From NCBI GenBank assembly GCA_041168165.1, contig JBEELK010000273.1, positions 1 to 12,942 on the forward strand: a stretch of DNA of 12,942 bases, written 5' to 3'. Each line of letters begins with the position of its first letter. Position 1 is the first letter of the stretch. Below the pieces are notes generated by a model. That model was not told the DNA's origin, did not search any database, and saw only the letters and a list, made by a program, of their open reading frames with translations. The translations under genes and the position numbers were made by a program. This stretch comes from SXPK01 sp041168165. GTDB taxonomy: Bacteria; Planctomycetota; UBA1135; UBA2386. Positions 1-6,829 of the stretch are shown here, piece by piece.

Positions 1-296
1 AACTGGGACGTCATCGATCCACTGATGTCGACGCAGAATTCGATGTTGGTCATCTCGCGCCGAGTGCGCGGCTCGCTGAAGCGCTGCGGATTGGCGAGCA
101 GCACGATCGCGATCGCGAGCAAGAGGCTCGGCAGCGACTCGGCGAAGTCGACCGCGATGCGCAAGCCGCGCGAGCCGCGCGCGCGCGATTGATCAAACGG
201 CGCGACCACCGCGCCCGACCGCCGACGCCAGATCCATGCGCACAGCCAGATCGGCACGACGAGCAGCAGCAGCACGAACGGATTGCCGAACGTCAC
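1..296 (-). CDS. BatA-like VWA-domain membrane protein, N-terminal part (cut by window edge)
   Basis: Only the first 98 codons are present; the gene runs off the left edge. The start is GTG at 296-294, whose GTGA overlaps the stop of the preceding gene by 4 bases, suggesting coupled translation. Residues 6-23 form a hydrophobic segment, followed by an Arg cluster (24-26) and a second hydrophobic segment at about 55-68. At 90-95 the motif DISGSM is the start of a von Willebrand factor A domain with the DxSxS metal-ion-dependent adhesion site. Two N-terminal membrane segments followed at once by a VWA domain is the arrangement of BatA/BatB proteins (Ca-activated chloride channel homologues in databases), which sit in the inner membrane with MoxR and DUF58 partners. 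Fourth gene of the operon. BatA versus BatB cannot be decided from the fragment; the true function in this lineage is not known. Confidence 0.88.
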   Translation of the reverse strand, partial: MTFGNPFVLLLLVVPIWLCAWIWRRRSGAVVAPFDQSRARGSRGLRIAVDFAESLPSLLLAIAIVLLANPQRFSEPRTRREMTNIEFCVDISGSMTSQ

Positions 297-1078
297 GCGG
301 CGCCTCCGCCTTCGTCTTCGATCGTCGAGTAGGGCCGCAGCAGCGATTCGACGTCGACGGGTTGCGGCGACTTCGCGTGCAGCCACTGGTCGAGCGCGCG
401 CAGCAGCGCACCGGCTTCGTCGTGCGCGCGCAGACGAAGGATCGCTTCGCGCGCCGGCACGTTCTGTAACGACAGTCGCACGCGCCAGACCGACAACAGG
501 AGTCGCTCCAACTCGGCGCGGCCTTCCGAATCGAGGCTGCCGTCGAGCGCGCGCGCGACTGCGGGTCGCAGTCGATCCGCGAGCGTTGCCTTGCGCACGG
601 GCGCAGCTTGCGCCGCCTTCTTCTTGCGGAACGCGAACAGGATCGCGAGCAGGCCGATCGCCCACGCGCCGGCGAGCAGCCACATCGTGCGCTCATAGCC
701 GCCGACATCGCGCGCCTTCATCGGCTGCAGCGCGTTGGGCTCGTGTTGGCTGTCGTCGCGCACGGCCTCGACGATCACGGGGATCTTCGGCATCGCGCCG
801 TTGTCGCTGCGGTCCTTGCGACGCAAGAACGCGGCGAGGTCGTACTCGCCGGCTTCGAGGCCCGTGAACTGCAGCGCGTAGCGGTTCGCCGTGCCGTGCT
901 TCTGCATGTGTTCGATGCGCAGCACGATGGGGCTCTTCAGCGTCGTCTCGATCGGCTCGAACTCGCTGCCTTCCAACACGACGCCGGTGACGAGCGCGGG
1001 GATGCCGATCGAAGTGCGCACCGGCTCCTGCGCGAGGCATGCGGCGGCGAACAAGAGCGCTGTGAGCGCGCGCATCAT
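293..1078 (-). CDS. Hypothetical membrane-anchored protein in MoxR/Bat operon
   Basis: 261 residues. I do not recognise the family. The start ATG at 1078 gives an ATGA overlap with the stop of the DUF58 gene; a second ATG follows immediately. The reading frame stays open upstream to 1216 but that part lies inside the DUF58 gene. Residues 1-17 look like a signal peptide (MMRALTALLFAAACLAQ). About 20-125 would then be an extracytoplasmic domain, probably beta-rich with a motif resembling those of Ig-like or carboxypeptidase-regulatory folds (GLEAGEYDLAAFL at 73-85). A membrane helix lies at 131-150, followed by a basic stop-transfer RKKK (151-154) and a cytoplasmic helical tail of about 110 residues. 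The position between DUF58 and the VWA gene matches where DUF4381-type or other Bat accessory proteins are found, but the usual DUF4381 features are not visible. It probably works with its operon partners at the membrane. Confidence 0.82.
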   Translation of the reverse strand: MMRALTALLFAAACLAQEPVRTSIGIPALVTGVVLEGSEFEPIETTLKSPIVLRIEHMQKHGTANRYALQFTGLEAGEYDLAAFLRRKDRSDNGAMPKIPVIVEAVRDDSQHEPNALQPMKARDVGGYERTMWLLAGAWAIGLLAILFAFRKKKAAQAAPVRKATLADRLRPAVARALDGSLDSEGRAELERLLLSVWRVRLSLQNVPAREAILRLRAHDEAGALLRALDQWLHAKSPQPVDVESLLRPYSTIEDEGGGAA

Positions 1079-1935
1079 CGGGCTCCCTTCGAGAACACGC
1101 CGCGGAAGCGGCAGAAGTGGCGCAGCTTCTGCGCAAACGGGCGATCGGTGTCGATCGTGAATTGGTCGATGCCTGCGCGTCGGAGCTCTTGTTCGACCTC
1201 GCGGTCGTCGAGCCACTTCGCGCGGCCGTGCGTGACGAACGAGCGTCCCGTCTCGGCCTCTTGGAGTCGCAGCACGCCGGCTCCGCGCAGGTCGCGCTCA
1301 GCGGGATCGCGCATGCGCAACACGATCACGTCGTGGCGCTGGCCCAGCAGCTTGAGCGCCTGCACCGCGCCGTCCTCGTGCAAGTCGGTGATCGCGACGA
1401 TGAGCGCTCGGCTGTTGAGTCGCGCGGCGAGTTCGCTGCATCGCGCCGCGAGCGAAGTCTTCTCGTCGTAGCGGAACGTGCGCAGTTCGAGCAGCCACTG
1501 CAGCGCTTGCTGGCGCGACAGCGTCGGCTCGACGCGCAGTTCGCGTTCGCCGACGCCGAGCACGCCGCACGGGCTCACGCGATCGAGGAATGCGTATGCG
1601 AGTCCGCCCGCCACGTGCAGCGCGGTCGCGTACTTGGTCTTCGCAGTCGAGCCCGTCGCCATCGATGCCGACGTGTCGAGCAAGATCCAGCACGGCATCT
1701 GCTTCGGCGCTTCGTAGTCCTTCACGTGCACGCGGCCAGTGCGCGCCGTCACGCGCCAGTCGATGCTGCGGATCGGATCACCGGGCACGTAGGGCCGCGA
1801 TTGCACGTATTCGATGCCACTGCCGAGGAACGGCGAGCGGTCGGTGCCAAACGACAGGCTGTCCGCAAGTCGCTTGATCGCGACATGGAACTGCCGGCTG
1901 TCGAGCGGCTGCAGCGCGTCGAGTTGGCCTTGCAC
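1075..1935 (-). CDS. DUF58 domain-containing protein (VWA-like)
   Basis: 286 residues. The signature of DUF58 is clear: GSGIEYVQSRPYVPGDPIRS followed by IDWRVTART (38-66) matches the family pattern of a conserved Glu, an R-x-Y-x-PGD segment and IDW..(T/S)AR. Downstream, LLDTSASM (85-92) is a VWA-like metal-site sequence of the DxSxS type, and ITDLHED (182-188) fits a later VWA strand. Family members are usually about 290-440 residues; this one is short and has no N-terminal membrane segments, so it should be cytoplasmic. The start is GTG at 1935, 13 bases after the MoxR stop, with no clear Shine-Dalgarno sequence. DUF58 proteins almost always travel with MoxR ATPases and are thought to be their partners or substrates adaptors; the biochemical role is not established. 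Second gene of the operon. Confidence 0.93.
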   Translation of the reverse strand: MQGQLDALQPLDSRQFHVAIKRLADSLSFGTDRSPFLGSGIEYVQSRPYVPGDPIRSIDWRVTARTGRVHVKDYEAPKQMPCWILLDTSASMATGSTAKTKYATALHVAGGLAYAFLDRVSPCGVLGVGERELRVEPTLSRQQALQWLLELRTFRYDEKTSLAARCSELAARLNSRALIVAITDLHEDGAVQALKLLGQRHDVIVLRMRDPAERDLRGAGVLRLQEAETGRSFVTHGRAKWLDDREVEQELRRAGIDQFTIDTDRPFAQKLRHFCRFRGVFSKGAR

Positions 1936-1948
1936 GGAACGTCGCGAA

Positions 1949-2977
1949 TCAGGCCTTGGCCAACGCGGACTTGTTCGCGCCGACTTCCGTCAGCAACTCT
2001 TCGAGCACGCCAGCAGTCGTCTTGCCGTCGGCGAGCGCTTCGTAGGACAGGCGCATGCGGTGGAGCAGGCAGTCCTCGGCGAGCGCGAACAGGTCGTCCG
2101 GCACGACGAAGTCGCGGCCGTGGATCAGCGCGCGCGCGCGCGACGCCTTCAGCATCGCGATGCCGGCGCGCGGCGAGCAGCCGAGCGCGATCGACGGGTG
2201 CTTGCGCGTGCGGTCGAGGATCTCGACGACGTGATCCAAGAACGCGTCGCTGACGTGCACGTGGTGCACGGCTTCCATCGCAGAGATCAGGTCTTCCTGC
2301 GTTCCGACCGGCGAGTCCGCGATCGCGTCGAACTCGGTGCGCGCGATCGCGCCCTTCTCCTCGCGCCGCACGCCGAGCATCAGGTTGCGGCGCAGCACTT
2401 CCTTCTCGTCGTGCTTCGGCAGGTATTGCAGGCGATGGCACAGCATGAAGCGGTCGAGCTGCGCCTCGGGCAGCTCGAACGTGCCCGCTTGCTCGATCGG
2501 GTTCTGCGTCGCGATCACGAGGAACGGCGCCGGCAGCTTGAACGTCTCCTTGCCGATCGTGACCTTGCGCTCCTGCATCGCCTCGAGCAGCGCGCCCTGC
2601 ACCTTCGGCGCGGCGCGGTTGATTTCGTCGGCCAGCAGCAGGTTGGTGAAGATCGGGCCCTTCAGGACCTGGAACGTGTTCGTGCGCTGGTCGAGTACTT
2701 CGCTGCCGAGGATGTCGCTCGGCAACAGGTCGATCGTGAACTGCACGCGCGCGAACTGCAGGTCGATCGCCTTCGACAGCGTCGCCGCGAGCAGCGTCTT
2801 GGCGATGCCGGGGACGCCCTGCATGAGGATGTGGCCGCCCGTGAACAGCGCGATGAGCAGGCGCTCCACGACCACGTCCTGGCCGACGACGACGGTGGCG
2901 ACGCGCTGGCGCACGGCGTCGAGGAAGCGAATGGTCGCGGCTACGTTGTGCTGCGAGTGCGGCGTGGTCTTGCTCAT
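1949..2977 (-). CDS. moxR: MoxR-family AAA+ ATPase
   Basis: 342 residues from ATG at 2977; the open frame continues upstream to 3202 but that stretch overlaps the divergent methyltransferase and its leader, and is not MoxR-like. Motifs in order: Walker A GVPGIAKT (54-61, the MoxR form of GxPGxxKT), Walker B LLLADEINRA (113-122), sensor 1 ATQNP (156-160), LDRF with the arginine finger (174-177), and sensor 2 GCSPRAG (266-272). The lid domain follows to the end. MoxR ATPases are chaperone-like proteins that assemble or activate complexes, often containing VWA proteins such as those encoded just downstream. First gene of the four-gene operon. The spacer to the divergent gene is only 66 bases and must hold both promoters; no good Shine-Dalgarno sequence precedes the ATG. 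Length and all motifs are normal, so this should be a working ATPase. Confidence 0.97.
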   Translation of the reverse strand: MSKTTPHSQHNVAATIRFLDAVRQRVATVVVGQDVVVERLLIALFTGGHILMQGVPGIAKTLLAATLSKAIDLQFARVQFTIDLLPSDILGSEVLDQRTNTFQVLKGPIFTNLLLADEINRAAPKVQGALLEAMQERKVTIGKETFKLPAPFLVIATQNPIEQAGTFELPEAQLDRFMLCHRLQYLPKHDEKEVLRRNLMLGVRREEKGAIARTEFDAIADSPVGTQEDLISAMEAVHHVHVSDAFLDHVVEILDRTRKHPSIALGCSPRAGIAMLKASRARALIHGRDFVVPDDLFALAEDCLLHRMRLSYEALADGKTTAGVLEELLTEVGANKSALAKA

Positions 2978-3043
2978 GGCGGGGCGGCGGATCCTACGCC
3001 GCGGCGAAGATCGCGCACGCTTCGCTTCAGGGATGCCCATGCC

Positions 3044-3916
3044 ATGGCCGATTGGGGGTCCATGGCAGGCATCGTCAAGAACACGCTCGCGCTGCTTCGC
3101 GCGCCCGGCAACGCCGTCGCATTCACTGTTCGTTCGCGCGTGCGCTGGTCGCGAGGAAAGGCAGAACTCCAGAACGAGTCGAAGGAGCGCCTGTTCGACC
3201 ACCTGCCGACGCCGCGGTGGGCCGAGGCTGGCGCAGAGGAGCAGCGCATGTGCGCGGACTATGGGCTCGATGCGTTGCGCGCGCGTTCGACGTGCCTCGT
3301 CTACGCCGAGAACCTCGCGGTGTTGGAAGCGATGGAGCGCGCGTGCGATGGCATGGAGTTACCCGTCGGCCCCGATGGCGCGCTGCGCGCCGCCGACGTC
3401 GGTTGCGGTGTCTTCCAATACGCGACCGCGCTGCAGCGCTTCTTGGCGCAAGGCGGAACGGGCGCGCCGCGTCGCGCGATCTTGCGCGGCATCGAGATCG
3501 ATGGCCACGGCGTCTATGCGGATGGCCACAGCCGAGCCGACTATGCGCGCGCGCACGTGGTGCTCGCTGGCGACGACGCGCACTTCCAGGTCGGCGATTT
3601 CACGGCGCTGCCGATCCCCGAGCAGGACATGGTGACGATGTGGTTCCCGTTCGTGGAGCGCTACGCGCTGCTGCAGTGGGGCCTGCCGTTGTCGCTGTTC
3701 GATCCGACGCGACTCGTCGAACGCGCGGTGGCAACGGTTCGTCCGGGCGGCCTGTTGTTCGTCGCCAACCAGACCGAGCACGAAGCCGAGACGATCCAGG
3801 CGATGCTGCGGTCGATGCCCACAGAGCACGTGCGCACGGTCTCGATCGCGACCGACCTCGTGCCCTACGCGGAGAAGACCGCGGGTCGGATCGCGTCGGT
3901 CTGGCGCCGCTGCTGA
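3044..3916 (+). CDS. Class I SAM-dependent methyltransferase-like protein, substrate unknown
   Basis: 290 residues from ATG at 3044. The frame is open far upstream (to 1814) but only because it runs antisense to moxR; protein-like sequence begins near 3044. ATG 3044 has an AGGGA at 3029-3033; ATG 3062 (MAGIVKNT) is an alternative. Rossmann methyltransferase motifs are visible: ADVGCGVFQY (117-126, motif I, SAM binding), GIEIDG (149-154, acidic residue at the end of strand 2), VGDF (183-186, adenine-contact region), DMVTMWFPF (195-203, strand 4) and TVRPGGLLFVANQ (231-243, strand 5 with the common RPGG turn). An N-terminal helical region of about 115 residues precedes the Rossmann fold. The substrate cannot be inferred. 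The gene stands alone, divergent from moxR and convergent with another methyltransferase gene, and is followed by a terminator hairpin. Confidence 0.85.
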   Translation: MADWGSMAGIVKNTLALLRAPGNAVAFTVRSRVRWSRGKAELQNESKERLFDHLPTPRWAEAGAEEQRMCADYGLDALRARSTCLVYAENLAVLEAMERACDGMELPVGPDGALRAADVGCGVFQYATALQRFLAQGGTGAPRRAILRGIEIDGHGVYADGHSRADYARAHVVLAGDDAHFQVGDFTALPIPEQDMVTMWFPFVERYALLQWGLPLSLFDPTRLVERAVATVRPGGLLFVANQTEHEAETIQAMLRSMPTEHVRTVSIATDLVPYAEKTAGRIASVWRRC

Positions 3917-3933
3917 TCGCGACTTCTCGCTCG

Positions 3934-3975
3934 CATCGCCGCATTGCGCGTGCGTCGCAGCGAAATGCGGCGATG
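3934..3975 (+). other. Perfect 12-bp stem-loop just after the methyltransferase stop
   Basis: CATCGCCGCATT (3934-3945) and AATGCGGCGATG (3964-3975) are exact inverted complements separated by an 18-base loop. The structure starts 17 bases after the stop codon at 3916. No T-run follows, so it is not a classical intrinsic terminator, but it could protect the mRNA 3' end or act as a Rho-related or bidirectional stop. A smaller hairpin follows directly at 3979-3997 (8 bp with one G-U type pair, 3-base loop). Confidence 0.6.
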
Positions 3976-4085
3976 TCGCCGGACGGAGGCCGTCTGGATG
4001 CAGCGGTGGGGATCCGAATTTTGCACCATTTTGTCCCCGCAGTTCGACCCGGGGCCAATTGGCATCGACGAGAGGTGAGCGCCTC

Positions 4086-4130
4086 TGCGGGCCGATGCCG
4101 GTTTGCGCCGCATCGGCCCGCACCTTTTCT
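4086..4130 (+). terminator. Intrinsic-terminator-like hairpin between convergent genes
   Basis: TGCGGGCCGATGC (4086-4098) and GCATCGGCCCGCA (4110-4122) form a perfect 13-bp stem with an 11-base loop, followed by CCTTTT (4123-4128). It lies 170 bases after the plus-strand methyltransferase stop and only 23 bases beyond the minus-strand gene that ends at 4145. The T-run favours plus-strand termination; read from the minus strand the stem is followed by AGAGGC and lacks a T-run, although the strong stem may still slow polymerase from that side. Confidence 0.7.
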
Positions 4131-4144
4131 CCGCGAGTCGGCCG

Positions 4145-5767
4145 TCAGGCCGGTAGCAGCGTGAGGAACAGGTCGTCCTGCGCGAACCACAAACACCACA
4201 ACTCGCGCGCAGCGTTGTCGTCGAGGCACTCGCCTTCGATGCCGTTTGCAGCAGCGAATGCGCGCGCTTCTGCGAGCTTGGCTTGGTCCTCGCGCAGCCG
4301 CACTTCGCTCCAGTTCGCGGCGATCGGCAGTGGCTCGCGGTCGAGGTGGTCCTTGAGCGCGGCTTGGCAGCGCTGCGCCGTTGCGTAGGGCGTGAGTCCG
4401 AAGCGAATGCGGCCGTGCTCCAGCGGCGTCGTCCACGGCAACCACGAGCGCAGTTGTTCGTCCAAACTTGGCAGGCCCAGTTGGGGCCACGCGCGGTCGG
4501 CTTCGAACGCGGCAAACAGGTGCGCGTAGAGCGGGTTGGGTGCGCGGCGACCGATGCGAAGCGCGGTCGTCGTCTGCAGCCATTCGGCTTCGCCTGCGAT
4601 CTCGTCATGGTCGCGCAGCGGGCACGGTTCTACGTCGCCGCCGAGCACGAGCCCCTCGGCGCGCAATCGCGCGCAGTCCTCGCGCACCGCTGCGTCGCCG
4701 GACGCGAGCGCGCGCGCGTCGCGAGCGCGCAACACCACATCGCCATCGCCGGTGCGCGTCGGCACGCGGCCGCCGAGCAGGCGAAGTCGCAGAAGCCGCA
4801 TCGCATGCCGCAGCGACGCGGGCTTGTCGGCGAACGTCGGATGCGGCCGCAAGGGAGCCGTGACGTCGCTTGCCATGTCGTCGCGCGTGCAGCACACGAC
4901 GTAGTTCTGGCGCAGCTCTTGCCACAGGTCGAGGTAGCCGAGCACGAAGCTCTGCGATCGCCCCTGCAAGGACAGCCGCTCCGCCGCGACGTCGGGTTGC
5001 GCCCACGGCCGATGCACCCAGTGCGCAGGAACGAGGCCAGATCGCTGCAGCAGCGCCCCGAGTTGCCAACCCGTGAATCCGCGGTCGCCCGCGTGCAGGT
5101 ATGCGTCGACGATGCCCGCGTCGTTCTTGCTGTCCGCGTAGCTCGTCAGCGCAAAGCGCAGCGGATGCGATTTGGGCAGCGCCTTCACCAGCGCGCGGAA
5201 CCGACTCGGATGCGTTCGATCGCCAGCGTGAAAGCCGCACAGCTTCGCGACGCGCTGCAACTGGAAGACGCGCGCGCGCGAGAACTGCGGATAGACCATG
5301 AGCCGCAGCACGCCGCGCGGCGACAGCCGATTGCGCAACGCGGCGAGCGCGCGCTGCGGATCGCGCAGGTTCATCAGCACGCCGTAGCACTCGATCAGGT
5401 CGAACTCGCCTTGCGGCCAAGTCGACTCGTCTTCGAGGTCGCATGCTTGGAACGCGACATTGCGCGCGCCATGGATGCGGCAGCGCTTCTTGGCGATCGC
5501 GAGGCTGGGCTCGCTGAGGTCGGTCGCGACGATCTCCGCGCGCGGATTGGCGACCGAGAACACGTAGGGCTGGAACGTGCCGCAGCCCGCGATCCAGATC
5601 CGCGGCCGCGACGGAGCTTTGCCGGAGCCGCAGCGGTCCCAGATGGCCTCGCAATGCAGCTGCCACGGATGCGTGCTGTCGACGTTGGCGAGCAGCGACA
5701 CCTGCGGATACGGCCACGCGGCGTACTGCCGTCCGATCGTTCCGTTGGATCCGCTGCTTGCCTGCAT
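4145..5767 (-). CDS. SAM-dependent methyltransferase with unidentified C-terminal domain
   Basis: 540 residues from ATG at 5767. The N-terminal half is a class I methyltransferase: QYAAWPYP (14-21) is the Q-Y-x-x-x-P-Y-P entry motif of a bacterial subfamily, followed by IWIAGCGTFQPY (57-68, motif I), ATDLSEPS (81-88, acidic ribose contact D83), ACDLED (108-113), IECYGVLMNLRDP (125-137) and LSPRGVLRLMVY (148-159). Residues 185-255 look like the alpha-helical lid seen in such enzymes. From about residue 300 a different, Arg/Leu-rich domain of about 240 residues follows that I do not recognise; it has several Trp residues (e.g. 396, 427, 442, 445, 524, 527) but no motif I can name. It could hold a substrate-binding or a second degenerate domain. 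The gene is divergent from phzF-like and convergent with the other methyltransferase. No strong Shine-Dalgarno sequence. Confidence 0.85.
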   Translation of the reverse strand: MQASSGSNGTIGRQYAAWPYPQVSLLANVDSTHPWQLHCEAIWDRCGSGKAPSRPRIWIAGCGTFQPYVFSVANPRAEIVATDLSEPSLAIAKKRCRIHGARNVAFQACDLEDESTWPQGEFDLIECYGVLMNLRDPQRALAALRNRLSPRGVLRLMVYPQFSRARVFQLQRVAKLCGFHAGDRTHPSRFRALVKALPKSHPLRFALTSYADSKNDAGIVDAYLHAGDRGFTGWQLGALLQRSGLVPAHWVHRPWAQPDVAAERLSLQGRSQSFVLGYLDLWQELRQNYVVCCTRDDMASDVTAPLRPHPTFADKPASLRHAMRLLRLRLLGGRVPTRTGDGDVVLRARDARALASGDAAVREDCARLRAEGLVLGGDVEPCPLRDHDEIAGEAEWLQTTTALRIGRRAPNPLYAHLFAAFEADRAWPQLGLPSLDEQLRSWLPWTTPLEHGRIRFGLTPYATAQRCQAALKDHLDREPLPIAANWSEVRLREDQAKLAEARAFAAANGIEGECLDDNAARELWCLWFAQDDLFLTLLPA

Positions 5768-5811
5768 GCTCGGCGGTATCGGCGTTTTGGCTAAGCCGCC
5801 CTGACTCGCGG

Positions 5812-5817
5812 AAGGAG
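5812..5817 (+). promoter_or_regulatory. Strong Shine-Dalgarno sequence upstream of an out-of-frame ATG
   Basis: AAGGAG at 5812-5817 sits 7 bases before ATG 5825, an ideal ribosome-binding layout and the best in the window. That ATG is not in the PhzF frame: it opens a 60-codon frame (5825-6007) that overlaps the start of the PhzF gene. The PhzF frame has no ATG, GTG or TTG between this site and 5878. It may drive a short leader peptide that couples to PhzF translation, or reveal a sequence error or frameshift. Confidence 0.45.
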
Positions 5818-5877
5818 TTCCCGGATGAGGACGGACAGGACTGGCGATCCGGTCCGCCGGATTCCGATGATGGGCAG

Positions 5878-6801
5878 ATGCGCGCCTATCGCTACCACCG
5901 CATCGACGTGTTCACCGACCGCCCGTTCGGCGGCAATCCACTCGCGGTGTTCCCGACTGCGCAGCGCATGCAGCCCGAGGAGATGCAGGCGCTCGCGCGC
6001 GAGATGAACCTCAGCGAGACGGTGTTCGTGCTGCCGCCGACGAAGCCCAAGGCGATCGCGCGTTTGCGCATCTTCACGATCGATCGCGAACTGCCGCTCG
6101 CGGGCCATCCCGTGGTCGGCGCCGCGTTCGCGCTCGCGCAGAACGGTGGCATCGAGGTGCGCGAGGGCCGCAATGAAGTCTTCTTCGAGCTCGGCGCAGG
6201 CGTGCTGCCCGTCGAGATCGACGTGAAGGACGGCAAGGTCGAGACCGTGTTCATGACGCAGCAGCCGCCGAAGTTCGGCGAAGCGTTCGCGGACGCTCAT
6301 GCGCTCGCCGCTGCGTTGTCGCTGCCGGTCGACGCGATCGATCTCGATCTACTCACGGCGCGCGTCGTCGACACCGGGATCCCGTGGATGCTCGTGCCGG
6401 TGCGCGATGCGCGCGCGCTCGCGTCGGTGCGCGCGGACTTCGGCCGCTGCGCCGAACTCGCGCAGCGCGTCGGCACGGACCTCTGGCATGCGTTCACGCT
6501 CGACACCGGCGATCCCGATTGCGCGGTGCGCACGCGCCACGTGTGGTGGGGCAAGGTGACGCCGGGCGAGGACCCCGTGACCGGCTCCGCGATCGGATGC
6601 ATTGCGTCCTATCTCGTCGGCGAAGGCGTGTTGCTCGCGGCTCCCGAAGCAGTGGTGCAGATCGAGCAGGGCCATGAAGTAGGCAGGCCCGGCAAGGTGA
6701 CTGCGCGGATCTCGGCGTCGAACGGCATCGTGCGCCGCGTGCAGGTCGGCGGTCGTTGCGTGCACGTCGGCAACGGCGAAGTGTGGTTGCCTGGTTCGTG
6801 A
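5878..6801 (+). CDS. PhzF-family isomerase/epimerase
   Basis: 307 residues, close to the usual 260-300 of the family. The start is ATG at 5878, which gives the normal N-terminus ending in YHRIDVFTDRPFGGNPLAVF (residues 6-25). Other hallmark segments: NLSETVFV (44-51), whose Glu47 is the likely general acid/base, TIDRELPLAGHPVVGAA (65-82 region) and GEDPVTGSAIGCIASYL near residues 233-250, the second-half signature EDPVTGSA. The fold is that of diaminopimelate epimerase, with two related halves and the active site between them. PhzF itself isomerises dihydro-3-hydroxyanthranilate in phenazine synthesis, but most relatives, such as E. coli YddE, lie outside phenazine clusters and have unknown substrates. 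No other phenazine gene is seen here, so a phenazine role should not be assumed. The strong Shine-Dalgarno site upstream belongs to a different frame. It converges with the kinase gene, leaving 28 bases. Confidence 0.95.
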   Translation: MRAYRYHRIDVFTDRPFGGNPLAVFPTAQRMQPEEMQALAREMNLSETVFVLPPTKPKAIARLRIFTIDRELPLAGHPVVGAAFALAQNGGIEVREGRNEVFFELGAGVLPVEIDVKDGKVETVFMTQQPPKFGEAFADAHALAAALSLPVDAIDLDLLTARVVDTGIPWMLVPVRDARALASVRADFGRCAELAQRVGTDLWHAFTLDTGDPDCAVRTRHVWWGKVTPGEDPVTGSAIGCIASYLVGEGVLLAAPEAVVQIEQGHEVGRPGKVTARISASNGIVRRVQVGGRCVHVGNGEVWLPGS

Positions 6802-6824
6802 AGTCGTGAAGTCGTGAAGTCGTG
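6796..6824 (+). repeat. Short tandem repeat (TCGTGAAG, about 3.6 copies) across the PhzF stop codon
   Basis: TCGTGAAG is repeated exactly three times (6796-6803, 6804-6811, 6812-6819) and followed by a partial TCGTG. The first copy contains the stop codon TGA (6799-6801) of the PhzF gene; because the unit is 8 bases, the further TGA copies fall in the other frames. It fills almost the whole 28-base gap to the convergent kinase gene. A slipped-strand origin is likely. Confidence 0.9.
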
Positions 6825-6829
6825 GATCG

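Noticed and set aside
2997..3006. 10-base palindrome CGCCGCGGCG in the moxR/methyltransferase divergent spacer, possible operator
   Set aside because: All-GC palindromes of this size are expected by chance in such sequence, and no second copy or promoter box supports it.
1814..3043. Plus-strand open frame of about 400 codons upstream of the first methyltransferase and antisense to moxR
   Set aside because: It overlaps moxR and the DUF58 gene completely, is Arg/Leu/Glu-rich low-information sequence, and shows no motif. It is a by-product of high GC third positions.
4035..4054. T-arm-like GTTCGAC within a CCCCG/CGGGG hairpin, possible tRNA piece
   Set aside because: The loop is 10 bases instead of 7 and no acceptor stem, D-arm or anticodon arm can be built around it on either strand.
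5878..6801. Phenazine biosynthesis role for the PhzF-like gene
   Set aside because: No other phenazine gene is in the window and most PhzF relatives are unlinked to phenazines.
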